Under the pieces are notes generated by a model. The model saw only the letters and a list, made by a program, of their open reading frames with translations. It was not told the DNA's origin and did not search any database. This document shows, piece by piece, positions 1-8,330 of a DNA stretch of 64,000 bases. The stretch lies in contig JAWLAE010000006.1 in NCBI GenBank assembly GCA_041395625.1, forward strand, positions 45,178 through 109,177. The letters run 5' to 3'. Source of the DNA: CADEED01 sp041395625 (GTDB lineage: Bacteria > Pseudomonadota > Gammaproteobacteria > Steroidobacterales > Steroidobacteraceae). Each line of letters opens with the position of its first letter. Position 1 is the first letter of the stretch. A program made the position numbers and the translations under genes.

Positions 1-453
1 TTCGACCATCGCATCCGGTCCCGCCGCACCGATTGCCAGCAGGCGTCCGGACTTGCCACGTCGAACATCCATTACCGGATGCACGATCAGGTGCACTGCA
101 ATATTGAGTTGGTTTAAGACGATGCCCAGGGAGTCGACCAGGAACGGCATATCGTCTGTAACTATGGCGACCGTGGCGCGATACGGTGAGCCTTCCGGGC
201 GCTCGATACCATCGTCGAGCTGGATGAGAGTCTGGCCGCGACGGCGTGTACGCCCCAGGTTCAGGTGTTTGAGCGCGGCCGCTGCGAGACTCTCGCGGGT
301 GTGTGCCCGCAGGTCGTGCTCGGACACGCCGCGAAAGTAATTGCGCAGGTAGTCACGCTCCACGCCGCTCTTCTTGAAGCGGCGCAAGCGTTGGGCGGCT
401 TGGATGATAGCGTCGATTAGTGCGACGCGTGCGGCGGGGATCTTGCCAAGCAT
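1..453 (-). CDS. gdhB: NAD-specific glutamate dehydrogenase (large ~180 kDa type), N-terminal part, cut by window edge
   Basis: Only the first 151 codons are present; the frame is still open at base 1. The large NAD-GDH oxidatively deaminates glutamate to 2-oxoglutarate in the cytoplasm. The visible part matches the N-terminal regulatory (ACT-like) region of that family: a YFRGVSEHDLR segment near residue 40 and the characteristic VTDDMPFLVDSL block followed by LNIAVHLIVHPVM (about residues 98-130). The ATG at 453 is preceded by GGAG at a good distance (caggagactcaccaccATG). It is divergent from maiA. The dehydrogenase domain lies outside the window, so catalytic residues cannot be checked. 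Confidence 0.85.
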   Translation of the reverse strand, partial: MLGKIPAARVALIDAIIQAAQRLRRFKKSGVERDYLRNYFRGVSEHDLRAHTRESLAAAALKHLNLGRTRRRGQTLIQLDDGIERPEGSPYRATVAIVTDDMPFLVDSLGIVLNQLNIAVHLIVHPVMDVRRGKSGRLLAIGAAGPDAMVE

Positions 454-569
454 GGTGGTGAGTCTCCTGACGTCCTGCGTAGTATAGCCGGGAGAGCGCT
501 GGTTCCGACGAAAACCGTCGTCGTTCCAAAGCTGGTGTTGGATGCCGGATTAGTTACAATCTTCGCCTG

Positions 570-1217
570 ATGTTGCAGCTCTATACTTACTGGCGTAGTT
601 CGGCGAGCTTTAGGGTTCGCATTGCCCTGAATGTGAAGGGCATCGCCTACGAGTCATGCCCAGTCCATCTCATCCGCGACGGTGGCGAGCAGAATCTGCC
701 AGCCTATCGCCAGCTCAACCCGCAGGGCCGCGTGCCGACACTGGTGCACGATGGCGGGGTGATCAACCAGTCGATGGCGATACTCGAGTACCTCGAGGAG
801 GTCTTTCCGTCGCCTGCATTGTTGCCGGACGATCCGGCCGGCAGGGCGCGTGTGCGCGGGTTGGCGCAGATCATCGTGAGCGACATCCAGCCGTTGCAGA
901 ATTCCAGCGTCACCCGCTATCTGTCGGGCACCTTGCAGCTGGACAAGGCTGCGATCAACGCCTGGCTGCATCATTGGATCTCGCGCGGCCTGGAGGCAGT
1001 GGAGGCACGGTTGGCGGCGGAGCCTGCAACTGGGCGCTACTGCCATGGCGCGGCCGTGTCGCTCGCGGATTGCTGCCTCTATCCACAGGTGTACGCCGCG
1101 CGACGCTTTGGAGTCGATCTCGCAGCGTTCCCGACGATCGCGCGCATTGCCGCGGAGTGCGCCCGAGTGGCGGCCTTTGCGCAGGCGGAACCTGACCAGC
1201 AACCTGACCGCGAGTGA
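570..1217 (+). CDS. maiA: Maleylacetoacetate isomerase (zeta-class glutathione S-transferase)
   Basis: 215 aa, the normal length for MaiA. It isomerises maleylacetoacetate to fumarylacetoacetate with glutathione in tyrosine/homogentisate breakdown. The thioredoxin-like N-terminal domain opens with the zeta-class signature YWRSSASFRVRIAL (residues 7-20), whose Ser residues activate glutathione. NQSMAILEYLEE (about 66-77) is the glutathione-binding SMAI motif, followed by an all-helical C-terminal domain. The upstream gene is divergent and the downstream zapE is convergent, so maiA appears monocistronic here. No Shine-Dalgarno is visible; a TACAAT box lies only 9 bases before the ATG, which would give an almost leaderless mRNA. 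Confidence 0.9.
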   Translation: MLQLYTYWRSSASFRVRIALNVKGIAYESCPVHLIRDGGEQNLPAYRQLNPQGRVPTLVHDGGVINQSMAILEYLEEVFPSPALLPDDPAGRARVRGLAQIIVSDIQPLQNSSVTRYLSGTLQLDKAAINAWLHHWISRGLEAVEARLAAEPATGRYCHGAAVSLADCCLYPQVYAARRFGVDLAAFPTIARIAAECARVAAFAQAEPDQQPDRE

Positions 1218-1236
1218 GGCCGACCCGGACTGGTAG

Positions 1237-2352
1237 TCAGCTGGCGACGTGCACTCGTGCCAGGTAGTCGCGACTCTGCATTTCGATCAGCCGGCTGGCC
1301 GTACGCTCGAACTCGAACTTCAAGCGGTCGCCGCGATATAGCTGCTGCGCAGGTGCAGCGGCGGACAAGATCAGGTTGACTCCGCGGTCATAGAACTCGT
1401 CGACGAGTGTAATGAAGCGTCGCGCGGCGTTCTCGTTGCTCAAGTCGAACACCGGCACATTGGAGATCAACACCGACTGGTACTCCCGCGCCAGGTGAAT
1501 ATAGTCCGGCGCACTGCGCGGGCCGTCACACAACGCCGCGAACTCGAACCATACGACGTTGTCGCTCTCGCGCAGCACCGGAATCCGGCGGTCGTCTATT
1601 TCGATGTAGCCGTCAGTTTCTTCATCACCGTCCGCCAAATCGTCGAATAGCGCCGCCAGCGTATCCTTGGCGCCGGGATCGCTGCTCGAGATATACAGCT
1701 GCGCGCGCGTGAGTTGTGTCAGGCGATAGTCGAGCGGTCCCATGAGTTCGACGACCTCAGTGTATTGCTCGAGCAGTGCGATCGCGGGCAGAAAACGCTG
1801 CCGCTGCAGGCCACCGTGATAGAGCCTGTGGGGTGGCACGTTGGACGTGAACACGAGTGCGACATCGTAGCGGATCAGCGCCCCGAACAATCCGCCAAGT
1901 ATCATGGCGTCTGCGATATCGGCGACGAACAACTCGTCGAAGCACAGTACGCGCGTTGCTTTGGCGATGCGCTCTGCGACCATCTCGAGCGGGTCGGATT
2001 CACCTTTGAGTGTCTTCAACTCGGCATGCACCTCATGCATGAAACGGTAGAAGTGACTGCGCCGGCGCTCGCTGAACGCAAGGCTCGTGAAGAACAGGTC
2101 CATCAGCCACGTCTTGCCGCGGCCGACATCGCCCCACAAGTAGACGCCGCGGGGCGCAGCGGCCGCGCGACGGCCACCCAATGCAGTGCTTAGGCGGCTG
2201 GCGAGACTGCGCGGTCGAGTGGCCTTGGTGAGTTCACGGCGCAACCTCTCGAGCGGTACTAGCGCCGCCAGTTGCGCCGGGTCGGTCTGAAAGCCGCGCT
2301 TCACGGCTTCGGCAAAGTAAAGATCCGCGAGTACAGACTTGCGCTTGGTCAT
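1237..2352 (-). CDS. zapE: Cell division protein ZapE (AFG1-like ATPase)
   Basis: 371 aa, typical for ZapE/YhcM. This AAA-like ATPase associates with the FtsZ ring and affects its stability. The Walker A motif is in GVYLWGDVGRGKTWLMDLFF (about residues 66-85) and the Walker B in VLCFDELFVADIADAMILG (about 136-154); both look intact, as does the VFTSNVPP sensor segment. The ATG overlaps the stop of the upstream acetoacetyl-CoA-synthetase-like gene by 4 bases (ATGA), so the two are translationally coupled. It is the last gene of the tetR-thiolase-SDR-ETFQO operon, an unusual partner for a division gene. Confidence 0.9.
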   Translation of the reverse strand: MTKRKSVLADLYFAEAVKRGFQTDPAQLAALVPLERLRRELTKATRPRSLASRLSTALGGRRAAAAPRGVYLWGDVGRGKTWLMDLFFTSLAFSERRRSHFYRFMHEVHAELKTLKGESDPLEMVAERIAKATRVLCFDELFVADIADAMILGGLFGALIRYDVALVFTSNVPPHRLYHGGLQRQRFLPAIALLEQYTEVVELMGPLDYRLTQLTRAQLYISSSDPGAKDTLAALFDDLADGDEETDGYIEIDDRRIPVLRESDNVVWFEFAALCDGPRSAPDYIHLAREYQSVLISNVPVFDLSNENAARRFITLVDEFYDRGVNLILSAAAPAQQLYRGDRLKFEFERTASRLIEMQSRDYLARVHVAS

Positions 2353-3857
2353 GCGCGCTGGCTCAGCAGTTCGATGCCGTCGTGTTCGGTAGTCCTGGCG
2401 AGGTCGCCGTGATACCAGGCGTTATCGAAGCGTTCGAAGTAGGCCGACCGGTAGCGCGTGCGGTCCAGGTCGTTCCAGAACCCGAGCGGCATGGACGGAA
2501 ATGGCGCCCTGCAAACGAGACTGCCGGCTTGCCCCCGCACCGGCCGCCCCGACTCGTCGACGACGTCAGTCTGCAAGGCCAAACCACGCGTCTGAAGCTC
2601 ACCGCGATACACCGGCAGGACGGGGCTGCTCAGCCAGAAGCCAGCCGCGGCCTCGGCCAGGCCCGCGATCGCTGCCAGCAGCAGGTCTGCCTTTATGTAT
2701 TGATACACGTAGTCGTAGATTGGCGGCGGCAGCGCTGGATCGGTGGACAAGATCGTGCGCAAGGTCTTGAGGTCGTGTCGCAAACCAGGCTGCTCGCCCG
2801 CTCGCTGCAGTGTCTGCAGGTGGATCGCGTCAGTGCTCAGGATCGTGATCGCTTCGGCGTCCACCAACCGCCACAGGGCGCTGGCGTCCGGCGAGTCCGG
2901 AGCACCGTCGTACTGCACCAAGGTTGCACCTATGGCCAGCGCGCTCAGCAGCCAATGCCATTGCGGCGAACCGCAAGCGCTGTTGACTAACAAGCGGTCA
3001 CCGCGCCGGACGTCGATGTGCAGCAGGTGCTCTTTCTGCTGCTGCAGCAGTACGCCACCGGCGCCGTGGATGACACTCGAAGTGTGCGCTGTACGAGTGA
3101 TGTAGAGTGGCTGATCGAAGGGTAGTGAGGCAAAGTCTATGTCGTGAGCGGCGGTGCCGAACTGTTCGAATGCCACCGCGTCGGGGCCTGCCGGGCCCAC
3201 GATCAGTTCGACGGATGGCACCCGCTGCCGTACCTGGGTGAGAATGCCAGGTGCCCCGGCGCCGCGATCGCAACCATCGACAGCAAACAGCACTTTGGGC
3301 GCGATCTGTCTGCAGTGGTCGAGCCACTGTTCGATGCCGTCATCGGGCGCGCAGCCAGACCAGATTGCGCCGATGCTGGCAGTTGCCAGCATGGCGATGG
3401 CTGCTTCCGGGACATTGGGCAGCAAGCCTGCGACCCGATCGCCCGCGACAACTCCGGCAGCCCGCAGGCCCTGAGCGACGCGTGCTACCTCGCCAAAAAG
3501 ATGTTGGTAGGTGAGCGCACGTCTGTTGCCGCGCGCATCGACGGCCACCAGCGCTTCACTCGAATCCCGGAACCGCAGCAGGTTGGCGGCGAAGTTGAGC
3601 CGTGCGCCTGGAAACCACTTGGCGCCCGGCAGTCGTGTGCCGTCCACCAGCGCGAGACCCGTGCTCCAGTCGGCGCGCACGTCGGCGAAGTGCGCCAGCT
3701 CGATCCAGAACTCCGCAGGGTTCTCGACCGACCATTCGTACAGGGCAGCGTAATCGGCAATCTCGGCACTGCGCCGCGCATTGACGCAATCGATGAAACG
3801 CGTGACGTTGGCAGCAGCGATGCGCTGCGGGGCAGGGCGCCACAACGGCTCGCTCAT
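2349..3857 (-). CDS. Acetoacetyl-CoA synthetase-like protein with lost catalytic motifs and no C-terminal domain (probable pseudoenzyme)
   Basis: 502 aa; genuine acetoacetyl-CoA synthetases (AacS) are about 650 aa. The N-terminal half is clearly AacS-like: the ACS N-terminal domain with ADWSTGLALVDGTRLPGAKWFPGARLNFAANLL (about 63-94) and the GLLPNVPEAAIAMLATASIGAIWSGCAPD region (144-172). PVYRGELQTRGLALQTDVVD (415-434) is also conserved. The P-loop normally reading SSGTTGLPK is replaced around 253-268 (ITRTAHTSSVIHG). The SGGTD adenine-pocket segment reads AGLAE (398-402). The protein ends just after WYHGDLARTTEHDG, before the YGRSD hinge and the whole C-terminal domain with the catalytic lysine. 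The frame is intact with a good RBS (gagg, 8 bases before the ATG). The stop overlaps the zapE start. It cannot be expected to adenylate acetoacetate; a regulatory or structural role is inferred. Confidence 0.75.
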   Translation of the reverse strand: MSEPLWRPAPQRIAAANVTRFIDCVNARRSAEIADYAALYEWSVENPAEFWIELAHFADVRADWSTGLALVDGTRLPGAKWFPGARLNFAANLLRFRDSSEALVAVDARGNRRALTYQHLFGEVARVAQGLRAAGVVAGDRVAGLLPNVPEAAIAMLATASIGAIWSGCAPDDGIEQWLDHCRQIAPKVLFAVDGCDRGAGAPGILTQVRQRVPSVELIVGPAGPDAVAFEQFGTAAHDIDFASLPFDQPLYITRTAHTSSVIHGAGGVLLQQQKEHLLHIDVRRGDRLLVNSACGSPQWHWLLSALAIGATLVQYDGAPDSPDASALWRLVDAEAITILSTDAIHLQTLQRAGEQPGLRHDLKTLRTILSTDPALPPPIYDYVYQYIKADLLLAAIAGLAEAAAGFWLSSPVLPVYRGELQTRGLALQTDVVDESGRPVRGQAGSLVCRAPFPSMPLGFWNDLDRTRYRSAYFERFDNAWYHGDLARTTEHDGIELLSQRA

Positions 3858-3878
3858 CGCCCGTACCTCATCCGTTGC

Positions 3879-5495
3879 TCACAGGGTTTGGTAGTTAGGG
3901 CCTGAGCCGCCTTCGGGTGTCACCCAATCGATGATTTGATACGGATCCTTGATATCGCAGGCTTTGCAGTGGACGCAATTGGCGGCGTTGATCTGCAGGC
4001 GCTTGCCACCATTGTCGTCCGGCACCATTTCATAGACGTGTGCCGGACAGAATCGCGTGCACGGATTGTCATACTCTGCCGCGCAGCGAGTTGCGCATAT
4101 GGTCGTATCCCGCACATGCAAGTGCACCGGCTGGTTTTCGTCATGGGTCGTCGTGGCGAAGAATACCGATGCGAGCCGGTCGCGCGGTGGCAGCGTGCGA
4201 TCGCCCCAGCCGCGATCCGGAGACTGATACTCATCCACTCGCTTGATGGCTGCGTAGCTGGCCTGATTCTTCAAAGTCCACGGCAGCTTGCCGGCGGTCA
4301 CCGTTTCGAGACCCGCGTTCAGCAGCCCGACCCAGAGGCCGCGCTTGAAGGCCGGCTTCACGTTGCGTACTTTCTTCAACTCGCGTCCGCCAGCCGATGC
4401 GCGCCAGCGAGCGTCGAAACCAGCCGGCTGGCCGGCTTCGACGAAATGCGTGGCCGCCAACGCGCCGCAGCGGATCGCCTGATGTATGCCCTTGATCTTT
4501 GGAACGTTGAGTGTCCCTGCAGTATCGCCCACTAACAAGGCACCCGGCATTTCCATCTGTGGCAGAGACTGCCAGCCGCCCGCGGCGATGCTGCGCGCGC
4601 CAGCCGCGACGATCTCGCCGCCGTCGAGCAGCGGCTTGATTTCGGGATGATTCTTGAACTGTTGAAACGCCTCGAACGGCCTGAAGTTCGGGTCGGCATA
4701 GTCGAGGCCGGCGACATAGCCGATGTATACGCGGTCGTTGTCGAGGTGATAGAGAAAGCTGCCACCGTAGGTCTTGGGATCGACGGGCCAGCCGAAAGAG
4801 TGTTGGATCAGACCGGTTTCGGTACGACCCGGGGGCAATTGCCACAGTTCCTTGAAACCCAGCGCATAGCTCTGCGGATCGCAGTTGGCTTCCAGCTTGA
4901 AGCGTGCGATGAGTTGTTTGGTCAGACTGCCCCGGCAACCCTCGGCCAGGATCGTGAGCTTGGCACGCACCTCGGGTCCAGACGTGAAGTTCGGACCGCG
5001 TTCACCGTTCTTCTCGATGCCCATGTCGCCGATTTGCACGCCTGCTACGGCGCCCGCGTCGTCGTACAGAAGGCTCGCGGCCGCATAGCCGGCGAACACA
5101 TCGACGCCGAGATTCTCGGCTTGCTGGGCCAGCCAGATATTGAGCCCACCCAACGAGATGATGAAGTTCCCCTTATTGTGGAGCGACGGCGGAATATACG
5201 GCAGCTTGTAACTACCGGTGCGGTTCAGCAAACGGAACTCGTCGCGTTTCGCAGGCACGCAAATCGGCAAATCGGCTTGCCGCCACGCGGGTAACAACTC
5301 GTCCAGCGGGCCCGGTTCCATCACGGCACCCGACAGCGAATGCGCACCGATCTGCGAGCCCTTCTCCAGCAAGCAGACATTGAGGTTCGGCTGCAGTTGT
5401 TTCAGGCGAATCGCGCTGGCGAGACCCGCCGGTCCGCCGCCGACCACGATGACGTCGTACTCCATGACGTCACGTTCGATCGCCTCGTTTGTCAT
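3879..5495 (-). CDS. Electron transfer flavoprotein-ubiquinone oxidoreductase
   Basis: 538 aa, the usual bacterial ETF-QO length. It passes electrons from ETF (fed by acyl-CoA dehydrogenases) to ubiquinone at the membrane. The FAD-binding Rossmann motif VVGGGPAGLASAIRL is near residue 16. The C-terminal [4Fe-4S] domain shows CTRFCPAHVYE and NCVHCKACDIKDPYQ, and the protein ends near PEGGSGPNY as in the family. The start at 5495 is chosen because GAGGAA lies 9 bases upstream; a longer reading frame would run into the SDR gene. It sits 22 bases after the SDR stop and 21 bases before the AacS-like gene. The context is acyl-CoA degradation. Confidence 0.93.
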   Translation of the reverse strand: MTNEAIERDVMEYDVIVVGGGPAGLASAIRLKQLQPNLNVCLLEKGSQIGAHSLSGAVMEPGPLDELLPAWRQADLPICVPAKRDEFRLLNRTGSYKLPYIPPSLHNKGNFIISLGGLNIWLAQQAENLGVDVFAGYAAASLLYDDAGAVAGVQIGDMGIEKNGERGPNFTSGPEVRAKLTILAEGCRGSLTKQLIARFKLEANCDPQSYALGFKELWQLPPGRTETGLIQHSFGWPVDPKTYGGSFLYHLDNDRVYIGYVAGLDYADPNFRPFEAFQQFKNHPEIKPLLDGGEIVAAGARSIAAGGWQSLPQMEMPGALLVGDTAGTLNVPKIKGIHQAIRCGALAATHFVEAGQPAGFDARWRASAGGRELKKVRNVKPAFKRGLWVGLLNAGLETVTAGKLPWTLKNQASYAAIKRVDEYQSPDRGWGDRTLPPRDRLASVFFATTTHDENQPVHLHVRDTTICATRCAAEYDNPCTRFCPAHVYEMVPDDNGGKRLQINAANCVHCKACDIKDPYQIIDWVTPEGGSGPNYQTL

Positions 5496-5517
5496 CGTTG
5501 GTTCCTCACGACTGCGG

Positions 5518-6285
5518 CTATTTCGGTTGCATCCGAATGGCGCCATCCAGCCGGATGGTTTCGCCATTCAACATTGCGATCTCGACGATAGTCTGCACCA
5601 GCTGCGCGAACTCCTCGGGCTTGCCGAGGCGCGGTGGGAATGGCACTTGTTTGCCGAGGGAGTCCTGCGCCTCTTGCGGCAGTCCAGCGACCATCGGCGT
5701 GCGAAAAATGCCTGGTGCGATCGCACAGACGCGAATGCCGAACTGCGCGAACTCACGCGCAAGCGGCAGCACCATGCCCATTACGCCGGCTTTGGTCGCT
5801 GAGTAGGCGGCCTGGCCGATCTGGCCTTCGAATGCGGCTACCGATGAGGTGTGGATCAGCACGCCCCGTTCGCCATCAGCATTCGGTGTGTTGTGCTGCA
5901 TGATCGCCGCGGCGGCCTTGTCGCACAGAAAAGTGCCGATCAGGTTGATATGGATCACCTTGGTGAAGAACTCGGCTGCCATCGGCCCGTTCTTGCCGAG
6001 CACGCGCCCGGCACCAATCACGCCAGCGCAATTGACCAGCAGATTGATGCCTCCCATGCGCGCGCGAGCGGTCTCCATCGCCGCATTGACTTCGGTTTCC
6101 GACGTCACGTCGCACTTGACGAAGCTGGCAGCGGTGCCCAAAGCCTTGGCCGCTGCCTGCCCAGGGCCTTCCTGTACATCGAGCAACGCGACCTTCGCGC
6201 CCTGCGCGACCAGATGTTGGGCAACGGCGTTGCCCAAGCCGGAAGCGCCACCTGAAATAACGGCCCGAATTTCTTTGATGTTCAT
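5518..6285 (-). CDS. Short-chain dehydrogenase, 3-hydroxyacyl-CoA dehydrogenase type (HSD10-like)
   Basis: 255 aa classical SDR. The cofactor motif is GGASGLGNAVAQHL (residues 12-25), with an acidic residue (ALLDVQ, about 36) that favours NAD. NCAGV is the conserved NAG-type motif. The catalytic Ser lies in HTSSVAAFEGQIGQ, and Tyr and Lys in AAYSATKAGVMGM. The pattern CDVTSETEVNAAMETARARMGGINLLVNCAG and the late LPLAREFAQFGIRVCAIAPG resemble type-II 3-hydroxyacyl-CoA dehydrogenase (HSD17B10), which oxidises branched 3-hydroxyacyl-CoA. The ATG at 6285 has AGGAA upstream. Spacing to the thiolase is 13 bases, so the two probably carry out consecutive beta-oxidation steps. Confidence 0.87.
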   Translation of the reverse strand: MNIKEIRAVISGGASGLGNAVAQHLVAQGAKVALLDVQEGPGQAAAKALGTAASFVKCDVTSETEVNAAMETARARMGGINLLVNCAGVIGAGRVLGKNGPMAAEFFTKVIHINLIGTFLCDKAAAAIMQHNTPNADGERGVLIHTSSVAAFEGQIGQAAYSATKAGVMGMVLPLAREFAQFGIRVCAIAPGIFRTPMVAGLPQEAQDSLGKQVPFPPRLGKPEEFAQLVQTIVEIAMLNGETIRLDGAIRMQPK

Positions 6286-6298
6286 CGTGTGTTCCTGC

Positions 6299-7477
6299 TC
6301 AGATGATTTCGAGCGCCAGCGCGGTCGCTTCGCCACCGCCAATGCAAAGCGACGCCAGCCCGCGCTTGCCTCCGCGCTTGCGCAATGCATGCACGAGGGT
6401 GGTCACGATGCGCGCGCCCGTGGCGCCGATTGGATGCCCGAGCGCACAGGCTCCGCCGTTGACGTTGGTGCGATCATGGGCGAAGCCGATATCCCGCATC
6501 GCCGCCATCGTGACCGCCGCGAACGCCTCGTTGACCTCATAGAGATCCACCTGGTCCGGCTGCCAATCAAGCTTTGCAAGCGTCTTCTTGATAGCGCCCG
6601 ACGGCGCGGTAGTGAACCACTCTGGCTCCTGTGCGTGACTGGCGTAGGCGACGACGCGCGCGAGCGGCTTGAGACCCCGGGCCAAGGCGGTCTTTTCGCT
6701 CATCAGCACGACGGCCGCCGCGCCGTCAGAAATGGACGAAGACGACGCCGCTGTCACCGTACCATCTTTGCGGAATGCCGGTTTCAGTTGCGGGATCTTC
6801 TTGAGATCGACTGTGTAGGGCGTTTCGTCCTTGTCGACCACGCTGTCTCCCTTGCGGCCTTTGACCGTGACACTAACGACTTCGTCGGCGAACGCGCCAG
6901 ATTCCACGGCGCGCACGGCTCGCTGGGTCGATTCGGTCGCAAACGCATCCTGCTCGGCACGCGTGAACTTGTACTTGTCGGCGGTATTCTCGGCGAAGCA
7001 GCCCATCAGCTGGCCATCGAATGGGCTCTGCAGTCCGTCGTAGAACATATGGTCCAGGACTTCTCCATGCCCCATGCGCATGCCAGCGCGCGCTTTAGGT
7101 AGCAGATAGGGTGCGTTGGACATCGACTCGAGCCCGCCGGCAACCGCAACGTCGATATCGCCCGCACGAATCTGGTCGGCTGCCAGCATGATCGCCTTGA
7201 GCCCAGAGCCGCACATCTTATTGATGGTCGTCGCCGGTGTGCCCACGGGAATGCCCGCCGCGAGCGCAGCCTGGCGTGCAGGTGCCTGGCCAAGCCCGGC
7301 GGGCAACACGCAGCCCATGATGACTTCCTGCACGTCTTTGCCAGCGATGCCAGCGGCATCCAGGGCGCCTTTGATGGCGGCGGCGCCGAGGTCAATGGCG
7401 GTAGCGCCAGACAATGCGCCCATGAAGGCACCGACCGGCGTGCGCTTGGCACTCACGATTACGACTTGATTCGACAT
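6299..7477 (-). CDS. Acetyl-CoA C-acyltransferase (thiolase)
   Basis: 392 aa, the standard thiolase length. It cleaves 3-ketoacyl-CoA, or condenses two acetyl-CoA. The nucleophilic Cys is in NKMCGSGLKA (about 90), the catalytic His in GHPIGATGAR, and the second Cys in the C-terminal CIGGGEATAL. The GEA in the last motif replaces the more common GQG. The start at 7477 (MSNQVVIVSAKRTPVG) matches the family's N-terminus; upstream residues of the longer frame overlap the TetR gene. It is 19 bases downstream of the TetR regulator and followed by the HSD10-like SDR. The substrate is probably a (branched) short-chain ketoacyl-CoA; that is inference from context. Confidence 0.93.
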   Translation of the reverse strand: MSNQVVIVSAKRTPVGAFMGALSGATAIDLGAAAIKGALDAAGIAGKDVQEVIMGCVLPAGLGQAPARQAALAAGIPVGTPATTINKMCGSGLKAIMLAADQIRAGDIDVAVAGGLESMSNAPYLLPKARAGMRMGHGEVLDHMFYDGLQSPFDGQLMGCFAENTADKYKFTRAEQDAFATESTQRAVRAVESGAFADEVVSVTVKGRKGDSVVDKDETPYTVDLKKIPQLKPAFRKDGTVTAASSSSISDGAAAVVLMSEKTALARGLKPLARVVAYASHAQEPEWFTTAPSGAIKKTLAKLDWQPDQVDLYEVNEAFAAVTMAAMRDIGFAHDRTNVNGGACALGHPIGATGARIVTTLVHALRKRGGKRGLASLCIGGGEATALALEII

Positions 7478-7496
7478 CTTGTTTACTCTCTCCGGC

Positions 7497-8222
7497 TCAC
7501 TGACTGAGCCGCTTGGAAGCACCATTGTATCGAGCTCGGTGCGCTTTTGGGGTCGGGCCCAGACCGAACAACTCTAGAAATCCGTCTGCCACCTGATCGG
7601 CCGTCAGTGCGGCGTCGGGTCGATACCAGTGCCCCATCCAGTTGAGCGCGCCGGCGAGCGCGAATGCGGCCAGCTTGGGGTCCTGCGCTGCGGCGATGGA
7701 ACCGTCCGCGCTGCCGGCGCGGATGAGCCGGCGCAAACCCTGATCGATCTCCGATTTCAGCGCTTTGATCGCCGAACTCATCTCGATGCTGAGATCCTGA
7801 TCCTCGGCGCGCACCATGCACCAGCCGAAATCGGAAGCAATGGCGGCGGCGTACTGACGTACCACGATTGCGAGACGCTCGCGTGCCGGGGCGTCGCTGG
7901 CGTCAGCCTCGCGTAGGCCGGTGCGTATTTGGTCGAGCCCCGTGCGAAAACATTCGAACAGGATTTCCTCTTTGTTGCGTACGTAGTGGTACAGCGTTGG
8001 TTTGGTGACGCCGAGTAGGCCCGCGAGATCATCGAGTGATGTGTTGTGGTAGCCGCGTTGTTGAAAGGCGCGCGCCGCTGTGAGAATCACTGCGTCGCGC
8101 TTGATTTCTCGTTCCTGTGCTCGTCGTCGAGGTCGGGACCAGGGCGATTCCGGTGGCGCGGCATTGGCCAGCGGCGCGCGCGTACTGCGTCGCTGCTTGG
8201 AAGCTGAGGTTTTGCGGGACAA
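7497..8222 (-). CDS. TetR/AcrR-family transcriptional regulator of the acyl-CoA operon
   Basis: About 241 aa from a TTG start at 8222, chosen because AAGGAG lies 6 bases upstream. An N-terminal basic extension is followed by the TetR helix-turn-helix: DAVILTAARAFQQRGYHNTSLDDLAGLLGVTKPTLYHYVRNKEEILFE. The C-terminal domain is helical and would bind an effector, probably an acyl-CoA given the neighbours. It is the first gene of the operon with thiolase, SDR, ETF-QO, AacS-like and zapE, and is divergent from icmF. GGTAA half-sites in the 108-base divergent region suggest that it represses both directions. A longer frame extending toward 8450 would overlap icmF and lacks support. Confidence 0.85.
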   Translation of the reverse strand: MSRKTSASKQRRSTRAPLANAAPPESPWSRPRRRAQEREIKRDAVILTAARAFQQRGYHNTSLDDLAGLLGVTKPTLYHYVRNKEEILFECFRTGLDQIRTGLREADASDAPARERLAIVVRQYAAAIASDFGWCMVRAEDQDLSIEMSSAIKALKSEIDQGLRRLIRAGSADGSIAAAQDPKLAAFALAGALNWMGHWYRPDAALTADQVADGFLELFGLGPTPKAHRARYNGASKRLSQ

Positions 8223-8267
8223 GCTCGACTCCTTTTGACATCCGACAGCCGTCGTTCGATACTCATC

Positions 8268-8292
8268 GGTAATTATATTACCACTCGGTAAC
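8268..8292. promoter_or_regulatory. Putative TetR operator array between tetR and icmF
   Basis: Three half-sites of one motif occur in 25 bases: GGTAAT (8268-8273), ATTACC (8277-8282) and GGTAAC (8287-8292). They form two overlapping inverted repeats, GGTAAT-N3-ATTACC and TTACC-N4-GGTAA. The site lies midway between the divergent TetR and icmF starts, where an autoregulatory TetR protein would bind. AT-rich TATATT within it may be part of a -10 element. The assignment to the adjacent TetR protein is inference. Confidence 0.55.
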
Positions 8293-8330
8293 TTAGCGCG
8301 CCTGCCGTAGCAGTGTTCCAGGAGTGTCTT

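Noticed and set aside
5496..5567. Extended start of ETF-QO at 5567
   Set aside because: The extra 24 residues overlap the SDR coding end and lack similarity; the ATG at 5495 has GAGGAA upstream.
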